Source: Nocardioides sp.
Lineage (GTDB): Bacteria; Actinomycetota; Actinomycetes; Propionibacteriales; Nocardioidaceae
DNA length: 64,000 nucleotides
NCBI GenBank assembly: GCA_030698375.1
Contig: JAUYLL010000106.1
Span: forward strand, 1 to 64,000
Direction: 5' to 3'
The notes under the pieces: generated by a model
The model's input: only the letters and a program-made list of their open reading frames with translations
Database searches by the model: none
What the model was told of the DNA's origin: nothing
Part shown: positions 45,033 to 53,548 of the stretch, in pieces
Numbering within the stretch: position 1 is the stretch's first letter
How the letters are laid out: each line of letters begins with the position of its first letter
Made by a program: the position numbers and the translations under genes

Positions 45033-45183
45033 GGAGCTCGCCCTGCCTCTCGGCACAGCGGCAGGATCCGGTCGAATGGCTGCCAGCAGAGCCCTGATGA
45101 GACCGAGCGGGCTCCAGTGGTCACGCGGCGGCCTCGACCATCACGGCGGCCAGTTTCTCACCGCCTACGTCGCTGGTGTCTAG
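45019..45183 (+). CDS. Possible 54-residue ORF
   Basis: ATG at 45019 overlaps the end of the 105-residue gene by 14 nt. The product MPELEELALPLGTAAGSGRMAASRALM... shows no known domain. A Shine-Dalgarno-like GGAGCG is upstream. It may be a real small gene coupled to the previous one or chance. Confidence 0.22.
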   Translation: MPELEELALPLGTAAGSGRMAASRALMRPSGLQWSRGGLDHHGGQFLTAYVAGV

Positions 45184-45256
45184 ACGGGCGCAGGGTTGGC
45201 CACCGCGAGGACACACAGCGCCGCCAATGGATGCCACGCAAGGAGGTATCCGCACG

Positions 45257-45475
45257 GTGTGCCGCTCTACAACGGTCGGCACGAGCTTGGGTGGACAGGT
45301 GCGACTCGACCGCGCTGCGGACGTGGGCGAGCCGGCTCTGTTCGTGGAGGAGACACCGATAATGTCCGGTGGTGGCCAGTCCTCGACGATCCAGTGCTCG
45401 TCGACGCAGCGCTTCCCCGCGCCGGGGCGGCACGCGACAGCAACAGCGGCCGTTGCCGGCCGCAGGGCCGGGTGA
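45257..45475 (+). CDS. Small hypothetical protein upstream of helicase
   Basis: A 72-residue product from GTG 45257, with AAGGAGG about 10 nt upstream (a strong ribosome site). The C-terminal part STIQCSSTQRFPAPGRHATATAAVAGRRAG is basic. Its stop lies inside the apparent N-terminus of the helicase ORF, so the helicase probably starts within or after it. Function unknown. Confidence 0.4.
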   Translation: MCRSTTVGTSLGGQVRLDRAADVGEPALFVEETPIMSGGGQSSTIQCSSTQRFPAPGRHATATAAVAGRRAG

Positions 45476-47105
45476 GCGGCTGTGGGTGCTGGATGTGCCG
45501 TACGCGACGCAGGTCGACGGCGCCACCTGGCACCCTGCCGTCAAGACCCACCTGTACGTCGGGTGCGCCTTGCCCGCGCACCTCGCGCCCTACTCTCCGG
45601 GGCCCTACACGCTCGGTCGGTTCATCGAGAACACGCTCAACACTGACGATCCGACGCCCAGCCCCGAGCCGACAGACGCGCTCGAGCCCCGGAGGACCCA
45701 GTTCGAAGCAGCCGATGCGATCGCGGCGCGGGCCGCGGCGGGCGGACGGCAATTCCTACTCGCCGACGAGCCCGGCGTAGGGAAGACCATCTCCGCGGTC
45801 CTCGGGGCGACAGCGGTGGGAGACCTCCGCGGTGCGCGACGGGTGCTCGTCGTGGCCGACCGGCCCGCCGCCATCACGATCGGCCACTGGTGCCGCACGA
45901 TCACGGCGCTGGGGGACGGCGGTCTGGAGTGGGTGGTGATCACGTGGGACCGGCTGGACAAGGTCAAGGACCACACCTGGGACGTGATCATCGCGGACGA
46001 GGCCCACGCCTTGCGACGTACGACGACGAAGCGGTGGAAGCTCTGGACGCGGATCTCTGGACACGGGAAGCCGCACGACAAGGCGCCGTTCGTCATCGCG
46101 ACCACCGCGACGCCCGGACACACACCGCTCGAGCTGCCCTACCTCGCCCCGGCCTATGCCCAGGTGCTGGGCGAGTCGACGACGGAGTGGACCTCGGCGA
46201 CGCGACCCGGTGACACCTTCGCCGCCGCCCTCGAGCGCCACGGCGTCGGGGTGGAACTGGGACGCTACGGCGCGACGTGGACCACCGATCCGGCACGGCG
46301 GGCTGCGGACCTCAAGCTCGTGCGCGGCTGGCTCAACGAGGAACGGCCGCCGGCGATGCTGCACCGCGCCGCGGCCTGGGGGCCGGTACCGATCTCGGGC
46401 ATGCCCGTGAGGCTCACGCCGACCGAGCGGACAGCGTACGAGGCGGAGTGGGGCGAGTTCTGTCGTGAGATGGACGTCGCCCGGCGCGGTCGCAACACGG
46501 CGAAGGGTCGGGCCGCGCTCCTGCGGTTCCGGCAAAAAGCCGGGCTCATTCGCGTCGACTCGACGGTCGCCTGGATCGCGCAGCAGGTCGAGGCCGAGCG
46601 ACAGGTGGCGTGCTCGGTCGAGTTCGTCGCGACCGCCGCCGACCCGATTGCCGACCGGCTGCGCGACTCCGGCATCGAAGTCGCCTCGATCTACGGCCGC
46701 GACCGGTTCGACCCAGAGGCCGAGCGGCTCCGGTTCCAGACCGGGCAGGCGAGGGTCTGCGTGTTCACCACGGTCGCCTCGATCAGCCTGCATGCCCGTG
46801 AGACCCTCGCGGACGGCCGCCGTGCGAGCACAGCGCCGCGGGTCGGTGTCTTCCACCAGGCGCGCTTCTCCGGCATCGCCGGACGGCAGGTGACCGGCCG
46901 CACCCACCGCGACCACCAAGTCTCACCGTGGCACATCGCGTATGCCGAGGGCACCGTCGAGGAGCAGGTGGGCAAGGTGATGGTGGAGCGGATCGCCGCG
47001 GCCTCCGACACTGTGGGCGGCGACACCACTGGCCTCGCCGACCTCGCCCAACTCCTCGGAGCCGATTGGCTGCCCGTCACAACCCTGACCGCGGACGGCA
47101 CCTGA
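45369..47105 (+). CDS. SNF2-like DEAD/DEAH helicase of mobile-element type
   Basis: Up to 578 residues. WVLDVPYATQVDGATWHPAVKTHLYVG resembles a DUF5710-like module. Walker A is ADEPGVGKT (about residue 138), DEAH is IADEAHALR, motif III is ATTATP, and motif VI-like GRQVTGRTHRDHQ is near residue 510. The start is uncertain; the first ~35 residues are Arg/Ser-rich and may not be translated. Similar helicases occur in actinophages and integrative elements. It is the best candidate for the original mobile element's own core. Substrate and role (DNA translocation, defence or replication) unknown. Confidence 0.72.
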   Translation: MVASPRRSSARRRSASPRRGGTRQQQRPLPAAGPGERLWVLDVPYATQVDGATWHPAVKTHLYVGCALPAHLAPYSPGPYTLGRFIENTLNTDDPTPSPEPTDALEPRRTQFEAADAIAARAAAGGRQFLLADEPGVGKTISAVLGATAVGDLRGARRVLVVADRPAAITIGHWCRTITALGDGGLEWVVITWDRLDKVKDHTWDVIIADEAHALRRTTTKRWKLWTRISGHGKPHDKAPFVIATTATPGHTPLELPYLAPAYAQVLGESTTEWTSATRPGDTFAAALERHGVGVELGRYGATWTTDPARRAADLKLVRGWLNEERPPAMLHRAAAWGPVPISGMPVRLTPTERTAYEAEWGEFCREMDVARRGRNTAKGRAALLRFRQKAGLIRVDSTVAWIAQQVEAERQVACSVEFVATAADPIADRLRDSGIEVASIYGRDRFDPEAERLRFQTGQARVCVFTTVASISLHARETLADGRRASTAPRVGVFHQARFSGIAGRQVTGRTHRDHQVSPWHIAYAEGTVEEQVGKVMVERIAAASDTVGGDTTGLADLAQLLGADWLPVTTLTADGT

Positions 47106-47308
47106 CCGGGCTCAGCTCAGGTGCGGGACCTCGGCGGTGTAGAGAAACCACCCGGTCGTGAGGTGCTGCACTCCGCCGCCTGCCGGCGTATCTCCAGGTC
47201 GGCTTGGCAGTGCGGTCCTGTCGAGGAGCGCTGGCCTCCCTGAACGACTGCCGAGCGTTCTGCCGCCGTAGCCCGGTTGAGCGGCGCTGGGCGGGGTACG
47301 CCTCTCCC

Positions 47309-47491
47309 ATGGCTCCTTCAGCGTTGGTTCGCCCGCAGGACGGTAAGTGGATCGCCGGTGTCTGCTCCGGACTGGCCAACCGGTTCGGAGTGCCGACTGG
47401 GGTGGTGCGGTTGCTGTTTGTGATCTTCGGGCTGTTCGGAGCGGGCGAGATCGCCTACATCGTGCTGTGGGTCTTGATGCCCAAGGGCTGA
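47309..47491 (+). CDS. PspC-domain protein
   Basis: A 60-residue PspC protein: LVRPQDGKWIAGVCSGLANRFGVPTGVVRLLFVIFGLFG, then a transmembrane helix AGEIAYIVLWVLMPKG. PspC proteins take part in phage-shock or membrane-stress responses. ATG at 47309 gives a full single-domain protein. Confidence 0.82.
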   Translation: MAPSALVRPQDGKWIAGVCSGLANRFGVPTGVVRLLFVIFGLFGAGEIAYIVLWVLMPKG

Positions 47492-47815
47492 CCGCTCCCT
47501 GATCCACCGCGGTCGCGCCCTCGCCGACGTACGTCGCGACCGTTGGCGCTAGAAGGCGTGAGGCCGTCAAGCGTTAAGCAAAGCCCCTCAACCGGACTCT
47601 GCGAAGGAACGACATGAACGGCGATGCGTGACCGGGGGACAACAACCTGCGTCATAACGCCGCCAGTCGGGGACCTCCGGATCTGCCGATGCAGCGCTTC
47701 TCTGGTTATTGACGACTGATCGTCGCGAAGCGCGCTCGTTGCCGCCGCTACTTCTACGCCAGCACGATCGGCTCGATCTCGTGGCGACGAGGTGCTAGCG
47801 AGTCGAAGCCGGCGT
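47492..47815. other. Gene-free stretch
   Basis: No convincing coding frame, RNA gene or repeat was seen in these 324 nt between the PspC gene and the convergent 317-residue gene. Base composition looks lower in GC than the catabolic genes. Confidence 0.4.
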
Positions 47816-48769
47816 CTAGCGGCGCTTGACCCAAGCCCGGAGTCGTGACCATACAGACAGGTTCTTCTCTCGCGGAGAGTCCCAGTCCGCCTCGGAAAGC
47901 GCCGACGGCTGGAGAACCTCGGGTCGATCGGCGCCAGCATCAAGCAGCTCGTCGAGACTGGTGAATGTTGGCTCCCACTCCGCGTCGTCCCACGATCGGC
48001 GAGCCGCTTGCGCGTCCTCGCTGTTCGAGAACTCCATTAGTTCCGCGTCATGCGCGGACGCCGCGTACCCGACCGCATCCAGAAGCCGTCTGGCTGCGGC
48101 GTCGCTAAGGCCGAGCCGCTTGGCGAGGACTGAGGGGTACCAAGCGTTCTTGGACTCGACGAACTGCTTCAACTTCCTGGGATAGAGGACGTGCCGGCCG
48201 GCCCAGTTGGCAGCCAGTTCCTCGAGCTCCTCACACCTCTTGGTGTCGTGCCGAAGGAGCACCCGATCTACTCCGACACCGAGCAGGACAACCGGGAACT
48301 CCTGCAACAACCAGAGAACCAGCGATGTGATCTGGAAGCCATTGCCACCGAACTCGCCCGGTCGTGTGACGACGAGAAGGTCTTCATCGGACGAGTAGTG
48401 ACCCTCCGCGATTGCCTTGGCCAGATAGCGCAGAGGCATCTGTGGGGGGTGGCGAAAGTGGACGAGGCCGTGCTCGTCGATGCCGAACGCATCTGCCGGC
48501 TCGAACGGCATGACTGTCGCCACGTTGCCCTCACGACGAACCGTCGCGAGCCACCACCACTCGGCCGAGAAGGGCGGAGCGTCTACTTGAGGCTCGACGC
48601 CGATGAGGTCGGGCCTCTGCTCGCCGATGATCCGGCTGACCACGTCGTGAACGCTGGCCTCGGTGTCGGACGGGACCTCGACCTCGCCATATCTCACGAG
48701 TTCGTCCCAAGACATGGGCGGTCGCGGGTTGGCACCCACGTCCAGATGCGGGGCAAGAATGAGTCTCAC
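47816..48769 (-). CDS. Unrecognised 317-residue protein at right island end
   Basis: GTG at 48769 was chosen because AGGAAGG is 7 nt upstream; the frame stays open to the tRNA fragment, but that part is not protein-like. Features: MSWDELVRYGEVEVPSDTEASVHDVVSRIIGEQRPDLIG, WWWLATVRREGNVATVMPFEPADAFGIDEHGLVHF, a hydrophobic patch ITSLVLWLLQEFPVVLLGVGVDRVLL, a helix-turn-helix-like YPSVLAKRLGLSDAAARRLLDAVGY at ~210-234, an acidic tail and a basic end RLRAWVKRR. No family recognised. Transcribed away from the att repeat. Confidence 0.6.
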   Translation of the reverse strand: MRLILAPHLDVGANPRPPMSWDELVRYGEVEVPSDTEASVHDVVSRIIGEQRPDLIGVEPQVDAPPFSAEWWWLATVRREGNVATVMPFEPADAFGIDEHGLVHFRHPPQMPLRYLAKAIAEGHYSSDEDLLVVTRPGEFGGNGFQITSLVLWLLQEFPVVLLGVGVDRVLLRHDTKRCEELEELAANWAGRHVLYPRKLKQFVESKNAWYPSVLAKRLGLSDAAARRLLDAVGYAASAHDAELMEFSNSEDAQAARRSWDDAEWEPTFTSLDELLDAGADRPEVLQPSALSEADWDSPREKNLSVWSRLRAWVKRR

Positions 48770-49029
48770 TGTTCGCCTTCCTGGTCTGAGCTTGAGGCCA
48801 CTACCAGCGTCCCTTTGAGTCCCTTCGCGACTGAAGGTAGGCCATATAGACCACGTAGGCCCCCCGATCAGGCCTCCCAAGGCGGAGCCCACGTCGAGAC
48901 CCCGATGAGTGCGTCTTACCACCGCCTGTCGGACATCGCGGTGTGCAGCTTCGGCTGGCAGTCGCCTGCCCACCGCAGGGATGTAGCTGACCGAAGCGGC
49001 GTCGACGCAGTCCGAACAGCCCGCTGCTA

Positions 49030-49050
49030 GTTGCAGTTTTAGTTGCAGTT
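49030..49050. repeat. Paired GTTGCAGTT repeats at right island end
   Basis: GTTGCAGTT (49030-49038), TTA, GTTGCAGTT (49042-49050), the same 9-3-9 layout and orientation as 2808-2828. Found in the gene-free 48770-49143 interval next to the right att copy. Confidence 0.55.
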
Positions 49051-49143
49051 CGCCGTCGTTCAGCACCGGTCGCCTGGGTCCGATTAGCCGTCCCTGAGCG
49101 TAAATGGACCCCGCCGGACGCCAGTGAACCCCTTGACTTGCGT

Positions 49144-49191
49144 CTGAAAAGTGGAAGGTCGGCGGTTCGACCCCGCCCCTGCCCACGAGCA
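49144..49191 (+). repeat. Right attachment repeat (attR-like), tRNA-Phe 3' fragment
   Basis: Exact 48-bp copy of 2692-2739, comprising the tRNA-Phe anticodon loop to its 3' end. The D arm and acceptor 5' strand are missing, so it is not a functional tRNA. It defines the right boundary of the island. Confidence 0.9.
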
Positions 49192-49194
49192 TGC

Positions 49195-49227
49195 GAAGGC
49201 CCTCACCGGGTTCCGGTGGGGGCCTTC
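49195..49227 (+). terminator. Terminator hairpin after att copy
   Basis: GAAGGCCCTCACCGG (49195-49209) pairs with CCGGTGGGGGCCTTC (49213-49227), one G-T pair, loop GTT. This is very probably the ancestral tRNA-Phe terminator, since it starts only 4 nt after the tRNA remnant. Confidence 0.75.
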
Positions 49228-49356
49228 GGCTTGTGTGGCCGCGGACGAGAGCCGGCCGAGCTCGGGACCACGAGCACGGCGGCGGCGCGCCACCTCGACA
49301 CCGGCGACGGCCCGAACCGACAATGACACGACAGCCCCCACCGAAGGAGCCGTGTC

Positions 49357-49995
49357 GTGACGATCCGGGTGTTCCTGCTCGATGATCATGAAGTTGTCCG
49401 CACCGGACTCAAGCACCTGCTCGAGAGCACCGGCGAGATCGAGGTGGTCGGTGAAGCGAGTACGGCGGCGTCGGCACTGGCACGCATCCCTTCTGCTCGT
49501 CCGGACGTGGCCATCCTCGACGCCCGCCTCCCGGACGGGAGCGGAATCGACGTGTGCCGCGAGGTGCGCTCCGCTGATCCGGGGATCAAGGCCATCGTGC
49601 TGACGTCATACGACGATGACGAAGCGCTCTTCGCCGCCATCATGGCCGGCGCGGCCGGATACGTTCTCAAGCAGGTGAGCAGCGGTGACCTGATCTCGGC
49701 CGTCCGCCATGTCGCCGCGGGCGGTTCGCTTCTCGACCCGACTCTGACCGCGAAGGTCATGGAGCGCATTCGCGAGGGCGCTGCCGGGGAGCCTGATGAG
49801 CTCAAGTCGCTGACGCCACAGGAACGCCGAATCTTGGAGCTCGTCGCCGAGGGCATGACCAACCGTCAGATCGGTGAACGGCTGTTCCTTGCCGAAAAGA
49901 CGGTGAAGAACTACATGTCGAACGTGCTGGCAAAGCTGGGCCTTGAGCGACGCACACAAGCAGCCGTCTTCGCCTCGAAACTGCTCAAGGGGTGA
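49357..49995 (+). CDS. NarL/DosR-like response regulator
   Basis: A 212-residue two-domain regulator. Receiver: DD at 9-10, phospho-acceptor D55 in ILDARLPDG, T83 and K105. Output: LTPQERRILELVAEGMTNRQIGERLFLAEKTVKNYMSNVLAKLGLERRTQAAVFAS, a LuxR-type HTH very close in pattern to mycobacterial DosR/DevR. AAGGAG lies before the GTG. It is expected to bind DosR-type boxes in response to hypoxia or NO/redox, with the DosS-like kinase encoded convergently downstream. Confidence 0.88.
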   Translation: MTIRVFLLDDHEVVRTGLKHLLESTGEIEVVGEASTAASALARIPSARPDVAILDARLPDGSGIDVCREVRSADPGIKAIVLTSYDDDEALFAAIMAGAAGYVLKQVSSGDLISAVRHVAAGGSLLDPTLTAKVMERIREGAAGEPDELKSLTPQERRILELVAEGMTNRQIGERLFLAEKTVKNYMSNVLAKLGLERRTQAAVFASKLLKG

Positions 49996-50049
49996 CCGGA
50001 GGTGCACCCCGAGGACGGCTTGCTGCTGCGAGTCTTGAAGTCAGCAAGT

Positions 50050-50070
50050 CCAGCCTGACCGTCAGGCTGG
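50050..50070. terminator. Bidirectional hairpin between regulator and kinase
   Basis: CCAGCCTGA (50050-50058) pairs perfectly with TCAGGCTGG (50062-50070), loop CCG. It overlaps the kinase stop, between convergent genes. Confidence 0.6.
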
Positions 50071-51744
50071 CACGCTCCACACCACTCGAGTCCCTCGCCC
50101 GCCGTTGGAACCGACGTCGAAGGTCCCGCCGTAGCTCTCAGCCCGAGTCCGCAGGTTGGCCAAGCCGCTCACGTGCTCTGGTGACTCAAAACCCTTGCCG
50201 TCGTCGGCAACCTCGACGGTGATCTGACCCGCCGCCGCGTTCACCACGACCTCGATCATGGACGCCTCGGAGTGCTTGACCGCATTCGTCACGGCTTCCG
50301 TGACAACGGCCGCGATGTCGTCGGTCAGCGATGCCCCCGCCACCAGGTCCACCGGACCGAGGAAGCTCGCCCGCGGCCTGACCGCGCCCTCGCTGACCTG
50401 GTCGACGATCTCGAGCACGCGAGCTCGCAGACTCACCGATGAGCTCGACGGGTCCCGCTGCATGGCGAAGATGCTCTGTCGGATCTGGGCAATCGCACCA
50501 TCGATGGCGCGGATCTGCTCACCGATTCCCTTGGCGGTGACCGGGTCGGCTCCGCCGGCGATGACTTGCAGGTTCAAGCCGGCTCCGAAGAGTTGCTGGA
50601 TGACGAAATCGTGCAGGTCGCGCGCGATCCTTGCTCGGTCCTCCAGGACGGCGTACTGCCGCCGCGCCTCCTTGACCGCCGCTCGCTCCATCGCAACGCT
50701 GATGTGGCCGGCGAAGGACATAGCCATGTCGACATCGCGGTCAGTGAAGACCCCACCCCCGGGGCCATGAGCGACGCACAGAACTCCCCCAGCCCGTCCC
50801 TCTACGGCGAACGGAACGACCATCATCTCCCTGAGGAGGCTCTGTTCCTGAAAGCCGGGATTGCCCAGGGCCGACATGTCGTCCACGACCCTGGGCTGTC
50901 CCGACACGATCGCGTCACCAGCCACCGTGCCCGTGACCGGGAACGTCATGGCGAGTAGGTCGTCAGCGCCAATCCCTCGGGCCTGGTCCACGACGAGGTG
51001 TTCGCCACCGGCATCGGCGACAACCACGCTGACCAGGTCGGCACCGGCGAGCTCGGCGACTCGATCGATGAGAAGCTCGATCTCGCTTCCGTCGTCGGTC
51101 GAAGCCAGGTGCCGCGTCACCTCGGCCAACGAGCTCGACCACCGAGCCCGGTACTGAGAGTCCTCGTACAACCTGGCGTTCTCGATGGCCACCGCTGCGG
51201 TGGCCGCGAGTGCCTGCGCGAGCTCCTCGTCATCCGCGCTGAAGGCGCCGTTCAGGCTGTCGGTCAGGTAGAGGTTGCCGAACACTGACTCGCCCACCCT
51301 GATCGGGACACCGAGAAAGCTCTCCATGGGGGGATGGTGGGCCGGGAACCCGCTGGACCGGGGGTCCGACGACAGGTGCTCGAGGCGGACCGGGACCGGG
51401 TCCTCGATCAACGCCCCCAGCAGACCCTTGCCCTGGGGAAGGCTGCCGATGCGCTGCGCGACGTCGTCGTCTATCCCGACGGGGATGAACTGCACCAGTC
51501 CGCCGTCGACACCGATGACTCCCATCGCCCCGTAGCGGGCGCGCAGAAGACCCATCCCGATCTCGACAATCCTGCGCAGCACCGTGGGGAGGTCGAGGTT
51601 GCTTGTGAGCTCATTGTTGACCTGGACGAGCTCGCGCAGTCGCGCCTGGGCGTCGACGACCTGTCCCGCACGCTCGACCAGCTGCGCCACCAGCGTCTCG
51701 ATCTCGAGAGTGGGTCCGGTCGACCCGGCTTTGCTGCCAGTCAT
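50062..51744 (-). CDS. DosS/DosT-like sensor histidine kinase (GAF-GAF)
   Basis: A 560-residue kinase. GAF-A spans about 45-195, GAF-B about 215-355, HisKA_3 about 365-430 with H378 in DLHDFVIQQLF, and HATPase about 460-560 (EAVTNAVKHSEA, VADDGKGF, GLANLRTRAESYGG). GAF-A has GFPAHHPPMESFLGVPIRVGESVFGNLYLTD, matching the DosS region that holds the haem-ligand histidine, so a haem oxygen/NO sensor is likely. AGGAG precedes the ATG. It faces the response regulator. Confidence 0.9.
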   Translation of the reverse strand: MTGSKAGSTGPTLEIETLVAQLVERAGQVVDAQARLRELVQVNNELTSNLDLPTVLRRIVEIGMGLLRARYGAMGVIGVDGGLVQFIPVGIDDDVAQRIGSLPQGKGLLGALIEDPVPVRLEHLSSDPRSSGFPAHHPPMESFLGVPIRVGESVFGNLYLTDSLNGAFSADDEELAQALAATAAVAIENARLYEDSQYRARWSSSLAEVTRHLASTDDGSEIELLIDRVAELAGADLVSVVVADAGGEHLVVDQARGIGADDLLAMTFPVTGTVAGDAIVSGQPRVVDDMSALGNPGFQEQSLLREMMVVPFAVEGRAGGVLCVAHGPGGGVFTDRDVDMAMSFAGHISVAMERAAVKEARRQYAVLEDRARIARDLHDFVIQQLFGAGLNLQVIAGGADPVTAKGIGEQIRAIDGAIAQIRQSIFAMQRDPSSSSVSLRARVLEIVDQVSEGAVRPRASFLGPVDLVAGASLTDDIAAVVTEAVTNAVKHSEASMIEVVVNAAAGQITVEVADDGKGFESPEHVSGLANLRTRAESYGGTFDVGSNGGRGTRVVWSVPA

Positions 51745-51763
51745 GGATCTCCTGTGACTCGAG

Positions 51764-51783
51764 CTCGGGACGTTGGTCCTTCA
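51764..51783. promoter_or_regulatory. DosR-box-like site between kinase and stress-protein genes
   Basis: CTCGGGACGTTGGTCCTTCA matches TTSGGGACTWWAGTCCCSAA at 14 of 20 positions, including both GGGAC and GTCC halves. It lies 20 nt upstream of the kinase start and 78 nt upstream of the USP gene. Confidence 0.5.
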
Positions 51784-51860
51784 TCTTGTGGCCCCACGTC
51801 GGTGCCGCACATCCGTCCACCCGACCAGGTTGGGTGACAGTCCCGGACCTGGAGGCCGCC

Positions 51861-52703
51861 ATGAACAGCTCTCGCGCCGTCGTCGTCGGCGTCGACGACA
51901 AGCAACCCCACGCCGTGAAGTTCGCGCTGGAGGAAGCAACCCGCACAGGGTCCGAGCTCATCGTGGTGCACTCCGCAGGCCTGCCTGGTCAGACGTACGA
52001 AACCTACAGCGCTGCGACCCTCTTCGCATCACTACGCGACGCCGGGCAGGCGATCCTGGACCTCACCCGCGAGATGATCGACAGCATCGAGCACGACGTC
52101 CCCGTTCGTTACGTCCTGTCGCCCAGGGCACCCGCGGGGGCTCTCGAGCAGGAAGCGCGGGATGCCCGCCTCCTCGTCATCGGTACCGAGAAGGCCTCAT
52201 GGTTCGAGCGCCTGCTCGGCGGCGCCATCGCCGAGCACCTCGTCCGCCATGCCGCCGTCCCCGTTGTCGTCGTACCCGAACGGGACCATCACCGCGAGAA
52301 GGCCGACGTCGTGGTCATGATCGACGGGAACAGCGCGGCTCGCGGTCCGCTGCGCTTCGCTTTCGACGCGGCGACGGCCCGTAACGGGGTTCTCCACGTC
52401 CTCCACGCCACACCCCCCGGCACTGCTCCGGAGGACGCCCTGGCGGCTCAGGCGGCAGTCAGCGAGGTGCTGGCGGGCTGGCGGGCTGAGTTCCCCGACG
52501 TCCAGGTTCGTACCGAGTTCGTCACCGCACATCCCCCCGAGGCCTGCCTGGAGGCCACGGCGAGCGCCGGCCTCGTCGTACTCGGGCGACCGAGCGGACG
52601 CCCGGTGCCGCTGGCGCTGGCCCGCCCCGTCGCTGCGCAGGTCGTGCGTCGCGCCAAGTGCCCGGTGGTCATCATCCCTCTGAGCTTCCGGAGCGCAGCA
52701 TGA
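51861..52703 (+). CDS. Tandem universal stress protein
   Basis: A 280-residue protein with two USP domains (about 1-142 and 150-280). The first has VVGVDDKQPHAVKFALEEA and the ATP-binding-type VIGTEKASWFERLLGGAIAEHLVRHAAVPVVVVP. The second ends VAAQVVRRAKCPVVIIP but lacks the full Gly-rich motif. TGGAGG lies before the ATG. In mycobacteria USP genes are classic DosR targets, consistent with the box upstream. Confidence 0.87.
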   Translation: MNSSRAVVVGVDDKQPHAVKFALEEATRTGSELIVVHSAGLPGQTYETYSAATLFASLRDAGQAILDLTREMIDSIEHDVPVRYVLSPRAPAGALEQEARDARLLVIGTEKASWFERLLGGAIAEHLVRHAAVPVVVVPERDHHREKADVVVMIDGNSAARGPLRFAFDAATARNGVLHVLHATPPGTAPEDALAAQAAVSEVLAGWRAEFPDVQVRTEFVTAHPPEACLEATASAGLVVLGRPSGRPVPLALARPVAAQVVRRAKCPVVIIPLSFRSAA

Positions 52704-52915
52704 CGATCACCCCGGTGACACCCGAGCAGAGGAGACAGTCGTGACCACGTTGAGCTGGGTTGAGCACGAGGGGGGACAGCGACCTCGGCGGATTCGTCGA
52801 CTGGTGGCTCTGGCCTCGATCTCCGCGACCATCACTGATCGCCCTCAGATCGGCCGAGCAACCCTCCACACGGCTCGCTTCGAATGGCGACCGAAAAGGG
52901 CCTAGCTTCCTCCCG

Positions 52916-53416
52916 TCAGCGAAAGGCCTCGAAGCCCGCGATCGTGATCCCGGCGGCGACGAGGCTCCAGAACACGGTGGCCCCGCCGATCCACGCGAAG
53001 GTCCGCGCGGGCCCCACTCCGGTGGCCACGGCAACAAGGGCGGATACCTGGGTGCCGAGCCCGAGGGGGCCCAACAGCGCGAGCAGGGGGAGACCGCCGC
53101 GATCCATGATGTGCTCGATCCGGTCCCGCCGCCTCCGCCTCCTCGCGGCGCGACGATGCGCCACATGGGGCTCGGCCTGTGCGTCACGCCTCGCCGCGCG
53201 TCTTCTCCGTCGTGCAGCGATCCGCTCCCTGCCCCAGTCGCCGGCGAAGGCGGCGAGGCCCACGGTGAGCAGGTTGCCGACCACGCCCGCGATGAGCACG
53301 GGCACCACGGGAAGGCCCGCGATGATCCCGCCCGGGATCACCACCACGGCCTCGAGCCACGGCAGCGCACCGCCGGCGAAGACTCCGAGGAGCCCCCACC
53401 ACACCGAGTCACCCAC
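52916..53416 (-). CDS. Small multidrug export family (COG2426-like) membrane protein
   Basis: A 166-residue protein. LEAVVVIPGGIIAGLPVVPVLIAGVVGNLLTVGLAAFAGDW and GLPLLALLGPLGLGTQVSALVAVATGVGPARTFAWIGGATVFWSLVAAGITIAG form two hydrophobic halves, with a very Arg-rich cytoplasmic loop (about residues 63-100) between. This matches the Sm_multidrug_ex layout. The transport claim is by family name only. The 212 nt between it and the USP gene hold no supported gene. Confidence 0.7.
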   Translation of the reverse strand: MGDSVWWGLLGVFAGGALPWLEAVVVIPGGIIAGLPVVPVLIAGVVGNLLTVGLAAFAGDWGRERIAARRRRRAARRDAQAEPHVAHRRAARRRRRRDRIEHIMDRGGLPLLALLGPLGLGTQVSALVAVATGVGPARTFAWIGGATVFWSLVAAGITIAGFEAFR

Positions 53417-53548
53417 ACGGCCCTCCCTCGTCGTCTCTCCTGCGCCCCACAGTGCCGTGGGACCGGTGGGAGCGCCTCAGGCAGGCGTGAGGCCCACCTC
53501 ACAGGGCGTTCGGGGTGTCAGCGGCCGAACCCCGGGCACAGGAGGTGT

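Noticed and set aside
49144-49191. A second tRNA-Phe gene
   Set aside because: Only the anticodon loop to 3' end is present; the D arm and 5' acceptor strand are absent.
48770-49192. Extending the 317-residue gene back to 49192
   Set aside because: The extra 141 codons cover att, tRNA and intergenic sequence and look non-protein; a GTG with a good ribosome site at 48769 explains the real start.
49084-49416. A minus-strand 110-codon frame across the right att repeat
   Set aside because: It is a translation of tRNA and att sequence (the SNRRPSTF-type string is a known artefact of tRNA antisense frames), with no start signal.
52741-52905. A 54-codon ORF with a GAGGAG site after the USP gene
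   Set aside because: The Arg-rich product has no family features and no conserved context; chance is more likely.
53515-53548. Upstream extension of the CsbD-like gene
   Set aside because: The ATG at 53549 with AGGAGG matches the family start; upstream codons are arbitrary.
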